Below are positions 23,923-34,223 of a stretch of DNA of 64,000 bases, one piece after another. Each line of letters starts with the position of its first letter. Within the stretch, counting starts at the first letter, position 1. A program made the translations under genes and the position numbers. The notes beneath the pieces are model-generated. The model saw only the letters and a list, made by a program, of their open reading frames with translations, had not been told where the DNA came from and did not search any database. The stretch covers positions 62,001-126,000 of the forward strand of contig CAKUZI010000006.1 in the NCBI GenBank assembly GCA_934717855.1. The letters are read 5' to 3'. The stretch comes from an uncultured Candidatus Melainabacteria bacterium (GTDB lineage Bacteria; Cyanobacteriota; Vampirovibrionia; Gastranaerophilales; Gastranaerophilaceae).

Positions 23923-25791
23923 ATGAGAAATAAAATTTCTAACAAAATTATTGCAGGATTAATGCTTATGTCATTCGTTTTTTCAAACGGAGTCATGGCT
24001 GTTTCTGCAATGGAAAATGCTGGAGTTAACCAAGTAGGGCGAGATGGTAGACCCGTATTGAGAGATAATAATGGAGATTATTCATTAAAATTGAAAGGTG
24101 ATGTTACCTTTGTAAAGAAAAATCCGGCAATCAGTATTAGTTTAAGAGATTCTGATGTAAAACAAGTTTTAAGAATGTTTGCTGATAAAGCGGGTATGAA
24201 TATTGTTTTCCATGACTCAGTTTCAGGAAATGTTACTCTTGACCTTGTTGATGTGCCTTTGAATAAGGCTTTTGAAATGGTTATGCAAATTAATGACCTA
24301 AATTATGTTGTTGATGATAAAACAATTATCGTTGCAAAAGCTGGTACAAGCGGATTTAATTTCGCAAAACAAGATATGACTTTAATTCCGGTAAAATATG
24401 TTAGCGCTTCAGCTTTAGCTGAATTCTTGAATAAAAATATCTATGCAATGCATAAGCCAGGGCTTTCAGATACAGATGTAGTTACCACAAATCCAGCAAC
24501 AAATGAGTTGATTGTTTTTGGTACTAAATCTGATGTTGCCATTGCTAAAAAAGTAGTTGAAAAATTTGATAAAAAACCTACAACAACATCGTTTAAGGTA
24601 AATTATACTACTCCTGCTGAAATGGCTGATATGCTTTGTAACATGTTGTTACCTGCTGCAGGTGGTTCTACAGGAGGTACTACAGGAGGTGCTGCTGGTG
24701 TTATGACAGGAGCAGCTGCTGATTCTGCAGAAGGAGGTGCTTCTAGTGGCTCTTCTGGAGGTGGTTCTTCAAGCGGAATTAGTTTGAACGCTGGTACTGT
24801 AGCTTGTACTCTTAGTGGTCAATCTTCAGATGGCAATGTTGCGTCTTTTGGTTTGCAAAATATGTCTATTGCATATTACGCTCAATTAGGAACTATAAAT
24901 GTAATTGGCGGTTCAGAACAACAATTGGAGATGATAAAAAGTTTTATTGAAGAAACAGATAAAAAACAACCTCAAGCATATTTAGAAGTTTCTATTGTTG
25001 AGTTGAATGAAGATGGTAGTAAATCTCTTCAAAATAATTGGACATTCTATAGTAAGTTATTCTCTGCTACATTTGATGGAGAAAATTCTGGAACTCATCC
25101 AGTATATCCTACTTTCTTTAAGGGAAATCAATATCCGGTTTGGGATACTTCAAGTGATACTCCTACTAAAAAAGATCCAATAACAAAATATACAGGTGGA
25201 ACAACTCTTGCTTATGCAATTAATTATCTTGTAAAAAATTCAAAAGGTAGAGTTGTTGCAAATCCAAGAATTTTGATTACAAATGGAGAAGAATCAACAA
25301 TCGATATCACTCAAGATTATATTGAAACAACAGAGTTAGAACAAACAGCATACACTGGTGGTTCTCTTGTTACAAGAACATACAACGTTGGAAGTGATGC
25401 AGGTATAAAAATTGCAATCACTCCATTTATCAGTCCTGATGGTTATGTAACTATGAACATTAAACCGGAATATGCCACAATTATAAGTCAAGTTACAACT
25501 AAAGATGCAAGTAATCATGACTATATAGCTGCAACTTTGTTGTCTCACAGAAATCTTGATTTGAAAAATGTAAGAATTAAAGATGGAGAAACATTAGTTA
25601 TTGCCGGTATGATAAATGAAGAAGAACAAAAAACGGTTGGTAAAGTTCCAATACTTGGAGATGTTCCTATAATTGGTTCAATGTTCAGATCTACTTCTTC
25701 GGAAAAGAAGAAAAGTGAAATGGTAATAATGATTACACCTAAAATAGTAACAGACACAGAAGATGCAGTTGGGAATACTGACGCTTTATAA
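23923..25791 (+). CDS. Secretin (GspD/PilQ family)
   Basis: 622 residues with a signal peptide (about 1-30). An STN/N0-type domain (ISLRDSDVKQVLRMFADKAGMNIVFHDSVSG), one or two N-domains and a Gly/Ser-rich linker (about 245-290) come first. The C-terminal secretin domain (about 380-600) contains VVANPRILITNGEESTI and the GKVPILGDVPIIGSMFRS signature. It forms the outer-membrane channel for type II secretion or a type IV pilus. Second in the GspC/PilP-D-E-F operon. Confidence 0.94.
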   Translation: MRNKISNKIIAGLMLMSFVFSNGVMAVSAMENAGVNQVGRDGRPVLRDNNGDYSLKLKGDVTFVKKNPAISISLRDSDVKQVLRMFADKAGMNIVFHDSVSGNVTLDLVDVPLNKAFEMVMQINDLNYVVDDKTIIVAKAGTSGFNFAKQDMTLIPVKYVSASALAEFLNKNIYAMHKPGLSDTDVVTTNPATNELIVFGTKSDVAIAKKVVEKFDKKPTTTSFKVNYTTPAEMADMLCNMLLPAAGGSTGGTTGGAAGVMTGAAADSAEGGASSGSSGGGSSSGISLNAGTVACTLSGQSSDGNVASFGLQNMSIAYYAQLGTINVIGGSEQQLEMIKSFIEETDKKQPQAYLEVSIVELNEDGSKSLQNNWTFYSKLFSATFDGENSGTHPVYPTFFKGNQYPVWDTSSDTPTKKDPITKYTGGTTLAYAINYLVKNSKGRVVANPRILITNGEESTIDITQDYIETTELEQTAYTGGSLVTRTYNVGSDAGIKIAITPFISPDGYVTMNIKPEYATIISQVTTKDASNHDYIAATLLSHRNLDLKNVRIKDGETLVIAGMINEEEQKTVGKVPILGDVPIIGSMFRSTSSEKKKSEMVIMITPKIVTDTEDAVGNTDAL

Positions 25792-25817
25792 ATATAAACA
25801 ATTAAAACTTTATAACG

Positions 25818-27830
25818 ATGAATGAACTTTTAAACAAGTTAAAAAACAGTGTCAATCGTCAGATACTGAATAAGGTAGATAGCACACTATTGGAACAATA
25901 TAAATTTGTTCCAATTAGTGTTAAGGACAATTTTTTATTTGCTGCTATCAACTCAACATCGGATAAAGAGTTAGTAAACCACAAATTAAAAGAAATATAC
26001 AATTTACCCGTAAAGTTCATTACAATTTCAGATCAAGACTTGTTGGATTTAATTACAAATTTGAAGCAAGAAATGCAGAAGGATTCAACAGGAGATGACG
26101 GAACATCAAAACAAGTCAAATTAGGTGAATTACTTATTCAAAAGGGCTATATAAATGATGTTCAGCTTCTTCAGGCTTTAGCAGAAAGTAAGCGCCAAAA
26201 AATTCCTATTGGTTCGACTTTGTTTAAGTTGGGCTTCATTACACTTGACCAGTTAAAAGAAATTTTGCACTTACAAACAGGGTATGATCTAGTTACTCCT
26301 GAACAGTTAGCTTCTCAAGATAAATTTATTAAAATTTTGCCGGAAGATTTTATCAAAGAAAATAAAATCATTCCGATTTCTTCTGATGGTAAAACGCTTA
26401 TTTTAGGCGTCGTAACTCCTGTAAAACCGGATGTTTTAAAAGACATTATTTATTTGACAGGGCAAAATCCTAAACAGTTGTTGATGACTCATTATGAGTT
26501 TCAAAACTGTTTAAATACTTTCTTTAGTGAACAGAAAAAAGAAACAGAGAAAGTAATTAAAGAAATTGAAAGTGAATCCGAAGAATTCGAGGTTGAAGAA
26601 TCTCTTGCGGATATGGTTGACAAGCAGTTAAAGGATTCAACGGGTTCTGTTGCCAAATTTGTTAACCAAATTATTACAAACGCAATTGATAACAAAGTTT
26701 CAGATATTCACATAGAACCTAGGCTGTCAGGATATATTGTAAGATACAGAAAAGACGGTATGTTACAGAAAGTTATTGATATTCCGCCAAAGGTTGAAAC
26801 GCAGGTTATTGCTCGTTTTAAAGTTTTGTCAAGAATGAATATTGCAGAACATAGACGACCTCAGGATGGTACTTTTTCAATAAAATATAAAAACGGATCT
26901 TATGACTTCCGTATTAACACTTTGCCTGTTTCCGGAAAGGAAAAGGTTTGTATCCGTGTACTTGCTCCTGCTGTAAGTTTGAATGCTGCAGATAAAAATA
27001 TTAGTTTGATTGGTGGAACGGCAGAGGATATTGCTAAAATTAAAAATATGGTAAGCTGTCCGAACGGTATTATTCTTACGTCAGGCCCTACAGGTTCAGG
27101 TAAAACAACAACATTGTATTCTGTTTTGAAAAGTTTGAATGATGAAGATGTTAATATTACAACAATTGAAGACCCGATAGAAATTAAACTTGAAGGGATT
27201 AACCAATCACAAATCAACGCAAAAGCAGGTATTACATTTGCATCTTGTATGAGAGCTATATTAAGACAAGATCCTGATATCATCCTTGTTGGTGAAATTC
27301 GTGACTACGAAACATTGGAAATTGCTATTTCCGCGGCATTAACAGGTCACCTTGTATTAAGTACTGTTCACACAAACTCTGCAGCTGCGACTGTTACTCG
27401 TTTAATTGAAATGGGTGCTAAAGATTATCTTGTATCTTCTACATTGTCAGGAGTTATTGCTCAACGTTTGGTGAGAAAACTTTGTGATGATTGTAAGGAA
27501 GAATACTTTGCATCTCATGATGAAGCAAGACAAATTATAGCTAATGAAGATGAAATCCAAGAATTTATGAAAAAACCAATTTACAGAGCAAAAGGCTGTA
27601 GTAAATGTGATTTTTCAGGATATAAGGGAAGACTTGGTGTCTACGAAATTATGGCAATTAACAAAGAAATAAAGAAATTAATTGCTCAGGGTGCTCACGA
27701 TTTGGAAATTGAAGAAGCAGCCATAAAAAATGGTATGAAAACATTAAATCAGGCTTGTATGGACCATATATTAAACGGACTTACTACAATCGATGAATTT
27801 GTAAGGGTTCTTGGTGTGGTAAATGAATAG
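25818..27830 (+). CDS. GspE/PilB-type assembly ATPase
   Basis: 670 residues. N-terminal MshEN-type domains (about 95-230, with LGELLIQKGYI repeats) are of the kind that bind c-di-GMP in some family members. The ATPase domain has Walker A GPTGSGKT (423-430), an Asp box, Walker B ILVGEIRD and a His box (LSTVHTN). A four-Cys zinc motif (CDDC...CSKCDF) lies near the C-terminus, as in PilB/GspE. Powers pilin or pseudopilin assembly at the inner membrane. No nearby PilT is seen. Confidence 0.94.
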   Translation: MNELLNKLKNSVNRQILNKVDSTLLEQYKFVPISVKDNFLFAAINSTSDKELVNHKLKEIYNLPVKFITISDQDLLDLITNLKQEMQKDSTGDDGTSKQVKLGELLIQKGYINDVQLLQALAESKRQKIPIGSTLFKLGFITLDQLKEILHLQTGYDLVTPEQLASQDKFIKILPEDFIKENKIIPISSDGKTLILGVVTPVKPDVLKDIIYLTGQNPKQLLMTHYEFQNCLNTFFSEQKKETEKVIKEIESESEEFEVEESLADMVDKQLKDSTGSVAKFVNQIITNAIDNKVSDIHIEPRLSGYIVRYRKDGMLQKVIDIPPKVETQVIARFKVLSRMNIAEHRRPQDGTFSIKYKNGSYDFRINTLPVSGKEKVCIRVLAPAVSLNAADKNISLIGGTAEDIAKIKNMVSCPNGIILTSGPTGSGKTTTLYSVLKSLNDEDVNITTIEDPIEIKLEGINQSQINAKAGITFASCMRAILRQDPDIILVGEIRDYETLEIAISAALTGHLVLSTVHTNSAAATVTRLIEMGAKDYLVSSTLSGVIAQRLVRKLCDDCKEEYFASHDEARQIIANEDEIQEFMKKPIYRAKGCSKCDFSGYKGRLGVYEIMAINKEIKKLIAQGAHDLEIEEAAIKNGMKTLNQACMDHILNGLTTIDEFVRVLGVVNE

Positions 27831-27838
27831 GAGAAGTA

Positions 27839-29065
27839 ATGGCAATATATAATTACATAGCGTTAAAAAATAATAAAGATATTGTTAAGGGTAAAGTTGA
27901 TGCGCAGAGCTTAAGAGAAGCGCGTGAAAGCATTAGAAATCTTGGCTTTATTCCGACGAAAGTTTACGAGGAAAAGGCTAAGGGAGAAGACGGTGCTGAG
28001 AAGAAAGTTGATGTCAAAGGCGGTAAAATAAAAAAACTTGGTCTGCAAGATAGAATGGATTTTACGTCAACTTTACAAATTCTTGCTCAATCAGGTATTC
28101 CAATTATTGAATCTTTGATGTTTATTGAAAATGATGCTGCAAAACTTAAGGTAAGACTTGTTGCAAAAGAATTAAGACGACAAATTATGGCCGGTGCGAC
28201 TTTTGCTGATACTATTGCAAAATATCCAGACCAATTTGGTCAAATCTATATTGGTTTGGTAAAAGCCGGTGAAGATTCCGGTGAACTTGAAAAAACATTA
28301 CAACGTTTGTTAGAATTATTAGGCAAAGAAGCGGCGATTAGAGGTAAAGTTATCGGAACATTGATGTATCCGATGTTTGTAATTATTTTGGCTGTAATTA
28401 TCGTATTAGTCATGTTGATGTTTGTATTCCCTGTATTTAAAGAAATGTTCGACGGCATGGGAAAAGAACTTCCTTGGATTACGGCAACACTTATGAACGC
28501 CGGTATTTTCTTGAAAACATATTGGTTCTTTGTTCCAATTATGTTAGGTTCAATCGGAGGTTTTTGTACTTTTATTATGAAATGGGAACCAAGTAAAAGA
28601 AAAATTGATGATTTTGTATTAAAAGTTCCTTTATTGTCTGATTTAATCCAGTTTTCAAATTTTGCGAACTTTATTGCGGTAATGCAGGTTGCATATGATG
28701 CAGGTGTTCCGATTATTGAATGTTTGTATTTGGGAAATGTTACTTTAACAAACCATACTTTGAAAACGAAAATAGAAACAGCTACATTAAAAGTTCAGCA
28801 AGGTCAACATTTGTCAATAGCTTTACGTTCAACTCAAGTTATGCCAAAGATGATTTTGTTTATGATTGCAACCGGTGAACAATCAGGCCGTTTGGGTGAT
28901 ATGTTAATGCAAGCTACGAACTTTATCGATAAAAAACTTGATAATATTATTGATACAATGACAAAAATGATTGAACCGATAATGTTGATTGTAATCGGTA
29001 GTATCGTACTAACTTTGGCATTGGCATTGTATTTACCATTGTTCAATTCATATATGACAGATTAA
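27839..29065 (+). CDS. GspF/PilC-type inner-membrane platform protein
   Basis: 408 residues with two T2SSF domains (about 75-195 and 275-400), each followed by hydrophobic helices; three membrane segments in all. The LAQSGIPIIESL and AYDAGVPIIECL repeats are typical. It is the platform on which the ATPase drives pilin assembly. Its AGGAG site lies in the tail of the ATPase gene, 8 nt gap. Confidence 0.94.
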   Translation: MAIYNYIALKNNKDIVKGKVDAQSLREARESIRNLGFIPTKVYEEKAKGEDGAEKKVDVKGGKIKKLGLQDRMDFTSTLQILAQSGIPIIESLMFIENDAAKLKVRLVAKELRRQIMAGATFADTIAKYPDQFGQIYIGLVKAGEDSGELEKTLQRLLELLGKEAAIRGKVIGTLMYPMFVIILAVIIVLVMLMFVFPVFKEMFDGMGKELPWITATLMNAGIFLKTYWFFVPIMLGSIGGFCTFIMKWEPSKRKIDDFVLKVPLLSDLIQFSNFANFIAVMQVAYDAGVPIIECLYLGNVTLTNHTLKTKIETATLKVQQGQHLSIALRSTQVMPKMILFMIATGEQSGRLGDMLMQATNFIDKKLDNIIDTMTKMIEPIMLIVIGSIVLTLALALYLPLFNSYMTD

Positions 29066-29074
29066 GGATTATTT

Positions 29075-29881
29075 ATGGCGAAAACTTATGTAATTACAGG
29101 TTCTACATCAGGTATCGGTAAAGCTCTTGTACAAAAATTCGTCAATGGTAATGTTGTTTTTGCAGGCTACCGCAATGAAAAATATGTAGAAGAATTGGAA
29201 AGGCTTGGTGCAATTCCTTTTTATATTGATATGGAAAGACCAGAAAGTATTCGTCAAGCTGTAGCTTATATAAAATCAAAGACAAGCAAAATTGATACTT
29301 TAATCAATGTCGCAGGATGTGTTGTTGCCGGTGTTATGGAAAAAATTTCTGTTGATAATTTAAGAAAACAGTTTGAGGTTAATACGTTTTCGCATATTGA
29401 TTTTACTCAAAATTTGTTGCCACTTTTGGGTGAAGCAAAAGTTATTAATATAAGTTCAATGTCCAGTTTTGGAATATTTCCTTTTGTAGCACCGTATTGT
29501 GCTTCCAAAAGAGCGTTGGATATTTTGTTTAATGCAATGACTCTGGAATCGGATTTGAAAGTCGTTTCAATAAAACCGGGAGTGATAGCTACTCCGCTTT
29601 GGGACAAGTCAATTGAATTGAATAAAGATGCGATTAATGGTTGTCAGGGCTATGATAAAGAAATGAAATACATGGTTGAAAATGCTCACAAAAACGGTCA
29701 AAAAGGTTTGAGTGTTGATAAAGTTGTTGAAAAGATTTTGAAAGTTGATGCTATGTCTAATCCAAAACCGTCATATACAGTTGGATTTGATGCGAAAGTT
29801 GCGGAACTTGTTTCAAAATTGCCGTTTTGCTTGCAGAACAAATTGATTAAATCTGGCATGAAAAGGAAATTTGGAGAGTAA
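29075..29881 (+). CDS. Short-chain dehydrogenase/reductase
   Basis: 268 residues. TGSTSGIGKA near the N-terminus binds NAD(P), and YCASK is the catalytic Tyr-x3-Lys. The C-terminal region is longer than in FabG and resembles the retinol-dehydrogenase/DltE-like SDRs. Substrate unknown. It begins 9 nt after the gspF-type gene, so it is probably in the same transcript, without an obvious functional link. Confidence 0.85.
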   Translation: MAKTYVITGSTSGIGKALVQKFVNGNVVFAGYRNEKYVEELERLGAIPFYIDMERPESIRQAVAYIKSKTSKIDTLINVAGCVVAGVMEKISVDNLRKQFEVNTFSHIDFTQNLLPLLGEAKVINISSMSSFGIFPFVAPYCASKRALDILFNAMTLESDLKVVSIKPGVIATPLWDKSIELNKDAINGCQGYDKEMKYMVENAHKNGQKGLSVDKVVEKILKVDAMSNPKPSYTVGFDAKVAELVSKLPFCLQNKLIKSGMKRKFGE

Positions 29882-30067
29882 TTGAAGGCACTAGAAAATT
29901 AAGACGTTAAGACGATAAGTCGTTAGGACGTCAGGTTCGTTACATAAATATATCCTCGCCCTTGAGGGAGAGGAAGCAGTTGTATGCGAAACGAAGTGAG
30001 CATTACAAATGCAGGTGAGGGGTAAAAACTGCCGTCTTGCTCCGCTCACACTCGCAATGACAGTAAA
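29882..30067. repeat. Spacer with inverted fragment of the dispersed repeat
   Basis: CTCGCCCTTGAGGGAGAGG and GAAACGAAGTGAGCATTACAAAT (interrupted) match, in inverse orientation, the CCCTCTCCCGAATTC repeat of 20625 and 41212. The rest is unassigned. Confidence 0.55.
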
Positions 30068-30301
30068 TCATTTTTTTCTCAAAATAATATCATAACCCAA
30101 AATATCTAAAATCTCACCCAATTCAGAAACCCTGAAAGTTTTGTTGCGGAGCTTGTTGCTCAAATTTCTTGTGCTGTCTGTTTTGTTATATTTTTCATTG
30201 ACTAACTGTTTTACTTTAGTTACGGTCAAACCCTCTAGTGCAGAAAGATATTTTATTTGTTGCCCCAGATTTTCTGTTTCAAGTTTAATTTCTCTATTCA
30301 T
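30068..30301 (-). CDS. Small HTH-like protein, 77 residues
   Basis: Not firmly recognised. Mostly helical and basic, with a pattern (TVTKVKQLVNEKYN...LSNKLRNKTFRVSELGEILDILGYDI) like a Cro/CI-type DNA-binding domain. It could be a small transcription regulator or an antitoxin, but there is no partner gene beside it. It has no Shine-Dalgarno sequence; TTGTCA, 18 nt, TATTAT and then exactly 6 nt to the ATG suggest a leaderless transcript. It is divergent from the prepilin gene at 30411, which it might control. Confidence 0.7.
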   Translation of the reverse strand: MNREIKLETENLGQQIKYLSALEGLTVTKVKQLVNEKYNKTDSTRNLSNKLRNKTFRVSELGEILDILGYDIILRKK

Positions 30302-30307
30302 TAGTTA

Positions 30308-30372
30308 ATAATACAATTTATAGCTGGATAATGACAATATAGATTGACTAAATTCACTATATAATGTATGCT
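30308..30372. promoter_or_regulatory. Divergent promoters of the HTH-like gene and the second prepilin
   Basis: Minus strand: TTGTCA (30337-30332), 18 nt, TATTAT (30313-30308), leaderless to ATG 30301. Plus strand: TTGACT (30344-30349), 17 nt, TATGCT (30367-30372) for the prepilin at 30411. Confidence 0.55.
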
Positions 30373-30410
30373 AAGAACAAATGAATGAATTTATATAACG
30401 AGGTATCTTA

Positions 30411-31058
30411 ATGAAGAAAGCATTTACTTTAGCGGAAGTATTAATTACATTAGGAATTGTTGGGGTTGTTGCTGCAATAACATTGCCGACGATTGTTAAA
30501 AACTATAAGGAAAGAGAATTTATATCTGCTTGGAAAAAGGTTTATTCAGATGTTTCTAATGCAGCATTGTTAATGTCGCAAAATGAAGAAGATATATCAA
30601 CAGAGCAACTTACTGGCGATGCTTTTGCTAAATATCTAAAAATAGATAGGGTTTGTGAGGCTAAAAAAGGTATTGAACAGGGCTGTTGGCGAAAAAACAC
30701 ACCTATATATGCTCGAAAAAAAATAAGATATACTGATGATATTACTAGTGTTGGTGGAGGTTCTGTTTGTATGCACCTTACAAGTGGAGCAATATTTTGT
30801 GTTGATTGTGGTGGGGATTATTGCAATTTAAGCTTTGATGTAAATGGTCCAACAAAACCCAATGAGATAGGGACAGATGTTTTTTTTGGAACTTTTAACA
30901 AAAAGTTGTATCAAATAAAACCTGCTAGAGGCAGCTGTAAGGACTGGGGTTCTGCAGATGGAACTTGGGTAAAATGTAGTGCTGATAGTTCTTGTAGTGG
31001 AACATGTGATGCAGACCAAAAAGGTTTTGGGTGCTCTGCTGAAAAACTTTTGAAATAA
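30411..31058 (+). CDS. Type IV prepilin-like protein (pseudopilin)
   Basis: 215 residues. A minimal leader MKKA is followed by FTLAEVLITLGIVGVVAAITLP, the class of prepilin N-terminus also seen in the gene at 21666; the residue before the cut is Ala instead of Gly. The C-terminal domain is Cys-rich (about ten Cys), suggesting disulfide bonds or a surface-exposed minor pilin. A GAGG site precedes the ATG. Likely substrate of the GspC-F machine 2 kb upstream. Confidence 0.88.
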   Translation: MKKAFTLAEVLITLGIVGVVAAITLPTIVKNYKEREFISAWKKVYSDVSNAALLMSQNEEDISTEQLTGDAFAKYLKIDRVCEAKKGIEQGCWRKNTPIYARKKIRYTDDITSVGGGSVCMHLTSGAIFCVDCGGDYCNLSFDVNGPTKPNEIGTDVFFGTFNKKLYQIKPARGSCKDWGSADGTWVKCSADSSCSGTCDADQKGFGCSAEKLLK

Positions 31059-31200
31059 AAATGTACAAAAAATCAAACTGGTGAGAAGATTGTAGGTTGT
31101 GCTTTCGTGCACAATGACAGGTAATTATCCCAACATTTAACAAATCTACTGATTACAAAAATTTTTATTCATGTTAAAGTGGTTTTAAAAGAGGTAAAAC

Positions 31201-32514
31201 ATGAAAATAGCTTTGTTAAATCACGGATGTGCAAAAAATTTAGTAGATTCTGAACTTATGCTTGGTCTTTTGGCTCAGAGAGGGCATCAGGTTACGTTAG
31301 ATGAAAAAGAAGCAGATATTGTTGTTGTCAATACTTGTTCTTTTATCCATGATGCAGAAAAAGAGTCTGTGCAATCTATATTACAGGTGGTTCAGGATGG
31401 TAAAAAGGTTATTGTAACCGGTTGTTTGCCTCAAAAATACAAAGGTGAACTTAAAAAAGCTATTCCGGAGATTGCCGGTATGATTGGAACTTCTGATATT
31501 AAAGAAATTATAGATGTTGTTGATAGGGTTTCCAGTGACAAAAAAGATTATGTCCAACGCGTTTCAGAAAAGCCTGAATATATTTATCCTGAAAATATTG
31601 AAAGACAACAAATTACGGTTGGTTCAAGTTCTTATATAAAAATTTCTGACGGATGTAATTATCATTGTGGATATTGCATTATTCCTCAACTTCGTGGAGA
31701 ATATCATTCTCGAACTATCGAAAATATCTTGGAAGAAGCAAATTCGCTTGTGAAAAAAGGTGTTACGGAAATTGTATTGATTGCTCAAGATACAACAAGT
31801 TATGGTATAGATTTGTATGGAAAACAAATGTTGCCAAAACTATTGGAAGAGTTGAACAAAATTGAGGGCTTAGGATGGATTAGGATAATGTATGCTTATC
31901 CGACACAAGTTACTGATGAATTGATTAATGCTATTGCTAAATTAGATAAAGTTGTTAAATATATCGATTTACCGTTGCAACATTATAATAAAGAAATTTT
32001 GAAAGCAATGAGACGTCCTGTTATGGATTACGAAGTTTTGATTAACAAAATAAGGAGCAAAATTCCGAATGTTGCAATCAGAACAGCTTTCATTGTTGGT
32101 TATCCTGGGGAAACCGAGGAACAATTTGAAGAATTGTATGAATTTGTAAAACGTATTAAATTTGAAAAAATGGGTGTTTTTGAATATTCTCGAGAGAAAA
32201 ATACGGTTTCTTATTCTATGGAAGAACAAGTCCCTGCAAAAATAAAAAAACAAAGATTAAAAAAATTAATGACATTACAAAAGAAAATTTCAAGAGAAGT
32301 AAACGAAAGTTATGTTGGTCAAACTTTACCTTGTATTGTTGAAGGATATACTGATGACGGACTAGTATTGATGCGTTCTCAGCATGATGCTCCGGAAATT
32401 GACGGAATGGTTTACGCAAAAACAAATGATGTAGATGTTGTTCCGGGAGATATTGTAGATGTAAAAATTAATCGAGCTGATGATTACGATTTGTTTGGAG
32501 AAATTCAAGAATAA
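31201..32514 (+). CDS. rimO: Ribosomal protein S12 methylthiotransferase RimO
   Basis: 437 residues. An N-terminal MTTase domain with Cys near 10, 46 and 75 (second Fe-S cluster) comes first. The radical-SAM motif C152-x3-C156-x2-C159 follows, and a C-terminal TRAM domain (about 370-437) ends the protein. RimO adds a methylthio group to the conserved Asp of ribosomal protein S12. It is distinguished from MiaB by its start (IALLNHGCAKNLVDSELM). Strong AGAGG site. Confidence 0.94.
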   Translation: MKIALLNHGCAKNLVDSELMLGLLAQRGHQVTLDEKEADIVVVNTCSFIHDAEKESVQSILQVVQDGKKVIVTGCLPQKYKGELKKAIPEIAGMIGTSDIKEIIDVVDRVSSDKKDYVQRVSEKPEYIYPENIERQQITVGSSSYIKISDGCNYHCGYCIIPQLRGEYHSRTIENILEEANSLVKKGVTEIVLIAQDTTSYGIDLYGKQMLPKLLEELNKIEGLGWIRIMYAYPTQVTDELINAIAKLDKVVKYIDLPLQHYNKEILKAMRRPVMDYEVLINKIRSKIPNVAIRTAFIVGYPGETEEQFEELYEFVKRIKFEKMGVFEYSREKNTVSYSMEEQVPAKIKKQRLKKLMTLQKKISREVNESYVGQTLPCIVEGYTDDGLVLMRSQHDAPEIDGMVYAKTNDVDVVPGDIVDVKINRADDYDLFGEIQE

Positions 32515-32563
32515 GTTAAGTTAAAATCATCTCGCTTGTTAAGATTATAGATAAGGAATTGGA

Positions 32564-34021
32564 ATGGAATTTGTAGAAAATAGAGAAGTAGAAAAAGAGC
32601 AGTTAAAAGCAATTTTTAGAGATATGATGAAATATTCTCCGTCAAAAATTATCGGAATGATTGGGAATGCTTTGATTGTACCGGTTTATACAAGTTTGTT
32701 AGCTCCGGAACAATATGGGCTTTATTCTTTGTCAATTGCTGTTTTATCGTTCTTGTGTATTATTTTTTCTGACTGGGTTGGACTTTCCGGGTTGAGATTT
32801 TTTAAACACCACCAGTTGTCACAAGATATGCCGAAATATTTGACTACGCTTGTTACAATGCTTGCTACAAATCTGTTTTTGATGTTTATTTTGTCGTTTA
32901 TTTTTAGGCATAATTTTTATTCATTTTTCCATATTCCGGTAAAATACTTTTTTGCAATTTTGGTTTTAATTATTCCGGTTGCGATTAGAGCTTTATTATT
33001 CCAGCTTTTAAGAGCTCAGTTGAAAGCTGTTTCGTTTACGTTTTCAACTATAATAAATCAATTTTTAACAATTTTATTATCAATATTTTTTGTAAAATTC
33101 TTCCATATGGGAGCTGTAGCTTTACTTTTAGGTATGGGAGTTTCTATATCTTTGACAGATTTGTTATTGATTTATCAAAGCAATATTTTGTCTTGGTTTA
33201 AGTTGCAAAAAATTGAGTGGAGTTCTGTTTTCCCTATAATGGTTTATGGAATTCCTATTGCAGCTACTTCTTTGAGTGCTTGGATTATTAACCAAAGCAA
33301 TAAATTTATCATGAATAGTATTCATGGTTTTTCTCAAGTTGGAATTGTTGGAGTTGCGTATGGGCTTACTCTTCCTTTGTTGATGACAATCTTTTCAATA
33401 ATTACGGTTGCGGCAATTCCGAGAATTATCAATATGTATGAAGAAAAAATAGACGTAAGACCTTTGATTTCAAGATTTTCAGGGTATTATGTGATGATTG
33501 CATTACCTGTAATTATTGTTATTTCTCTTTATGCAACTGATTATGTTCAGATGATGTCTTCTAATGACAAGTTCTTAGTTGCATTTAAACTTGTTCCTTA
33601 TTTTGCCTTTGGGACGTTTTTTATGGCATTGACTGATTATACGACTTTGCAATATCATTTGGCAAACAAAACTTATTTTGATTTCATAATTAAATTGATT
33701 TCAGGAATTACTAACGTTGTTTTGAATATTCTTTTAATTCCGAAAATGGGTTTGATTGGTGTAGGTATAGCTACATTAGGAGCTAATTTCTTATACTTTT
33801 TGTTAAGTATTATAATTGTTCTTCCGGGGCTAAGATTGGTATTCCCAAGATTAATTATTAGCAGAATGGCAATTTCATTTATTCCATTTGTTGGATTGTA
33901 TTATGTTTTTGACAAATTTGTTCATTTGCCGGCATTATTTGAAATGTTGAGTTTGATGGCTGTTTTTTATATTTGTTATTTCTCTCTAACAAATACAGTT
34001 ATGAAACGCCCTGAACAATAG
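32564..34021 (+). CDS. Polysaccharide flippase (Wzx/MATE-like)
   Basis: 485 residues with about 12-14 membrane helices. It begins with a soluble stretch and then SPSKIIGMIGNALIVPVYTSLLAPEQYGLYSL, the usual start of the polysaccharide biosynthesis/oligosaccharide-lipid flippase family. It probably flips a lipid-linked glycan across the inner membrane. No glycosyltransferase is adjacent, so the glycan is unknown. AAGGAAT site upstream of the ATG. Confidence 0.85.
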   Translation: MEFVENREVEKEQLKAIFRDMMKYSPSKIIGMIGNALIVPVYTSLLAPEQYGLYSLSIAVLSFLCIIFSDWVGLSGLRFFKHHQLSQDMPKYLTTLVTMLATNLFLMFILSFIFRHNFYSFFHIPVKYFFAILVLIIPVAIRALLFQLLRAQLKAVSFTFSTIINQFLTILLSIFFVKFFHMGAVALLLGMGVSISLTDLLLIYQSNILSWFKLQKIEWSSVFPIMVYGIPIAATSLSAWIINQSNKFIMNSIHGFSQVGIVGVAYGLTLPLLMTIFSIITVAAIPRIINMYEEKIDVRPLISRFSGYYVMIALPVIIVISLYATDYVQMMSSNDKFLVAFKLVPYFAFGTFFMALTDYTTLQYHLANKTYFDFIIKLISGITNVVLNILLIPKMGLIGVGIATLGANFLYFLLSIIIVLPGLRLVFPRLIISRMAISFIPFVGLYYVFDKFVHLPALFEMLSLMAVFYICYFSLTNTVMKRPEQ

Positions 34022-34223
34022 TGCTTGTTAATATTTATTAATAAAATAGCAAGAAAAATTTTTCTCGGATTTTATATTCGTGAAAGTAGATGTGTGTGCA
34101 AATTTATTAAGCATTCGTAATAATTGATAGAAATTCAACTATACTCTTGATAAAATTGTAGCGCTAGTCGAATTTTATATATAAAAATAACTTAAATTAG
34201 GGAAAATATTTGAAAGGAAAAGC
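34022..34223. other. Gap before the adhesin gene
   Basis: About 200 nt, AT-rich, non-coding. Ends in GAAAGGAAAAGC, the adhesin ribosome-binding site. No strong promoter stands out. Confidence 0.35.

Noticed and set aside
30068..30301. Toxin-antitoxin pair or prophage remnant around the HTH-like gene
   Set aside because: No partner gene or phage gene on either side; only a single small regulator-like frame.
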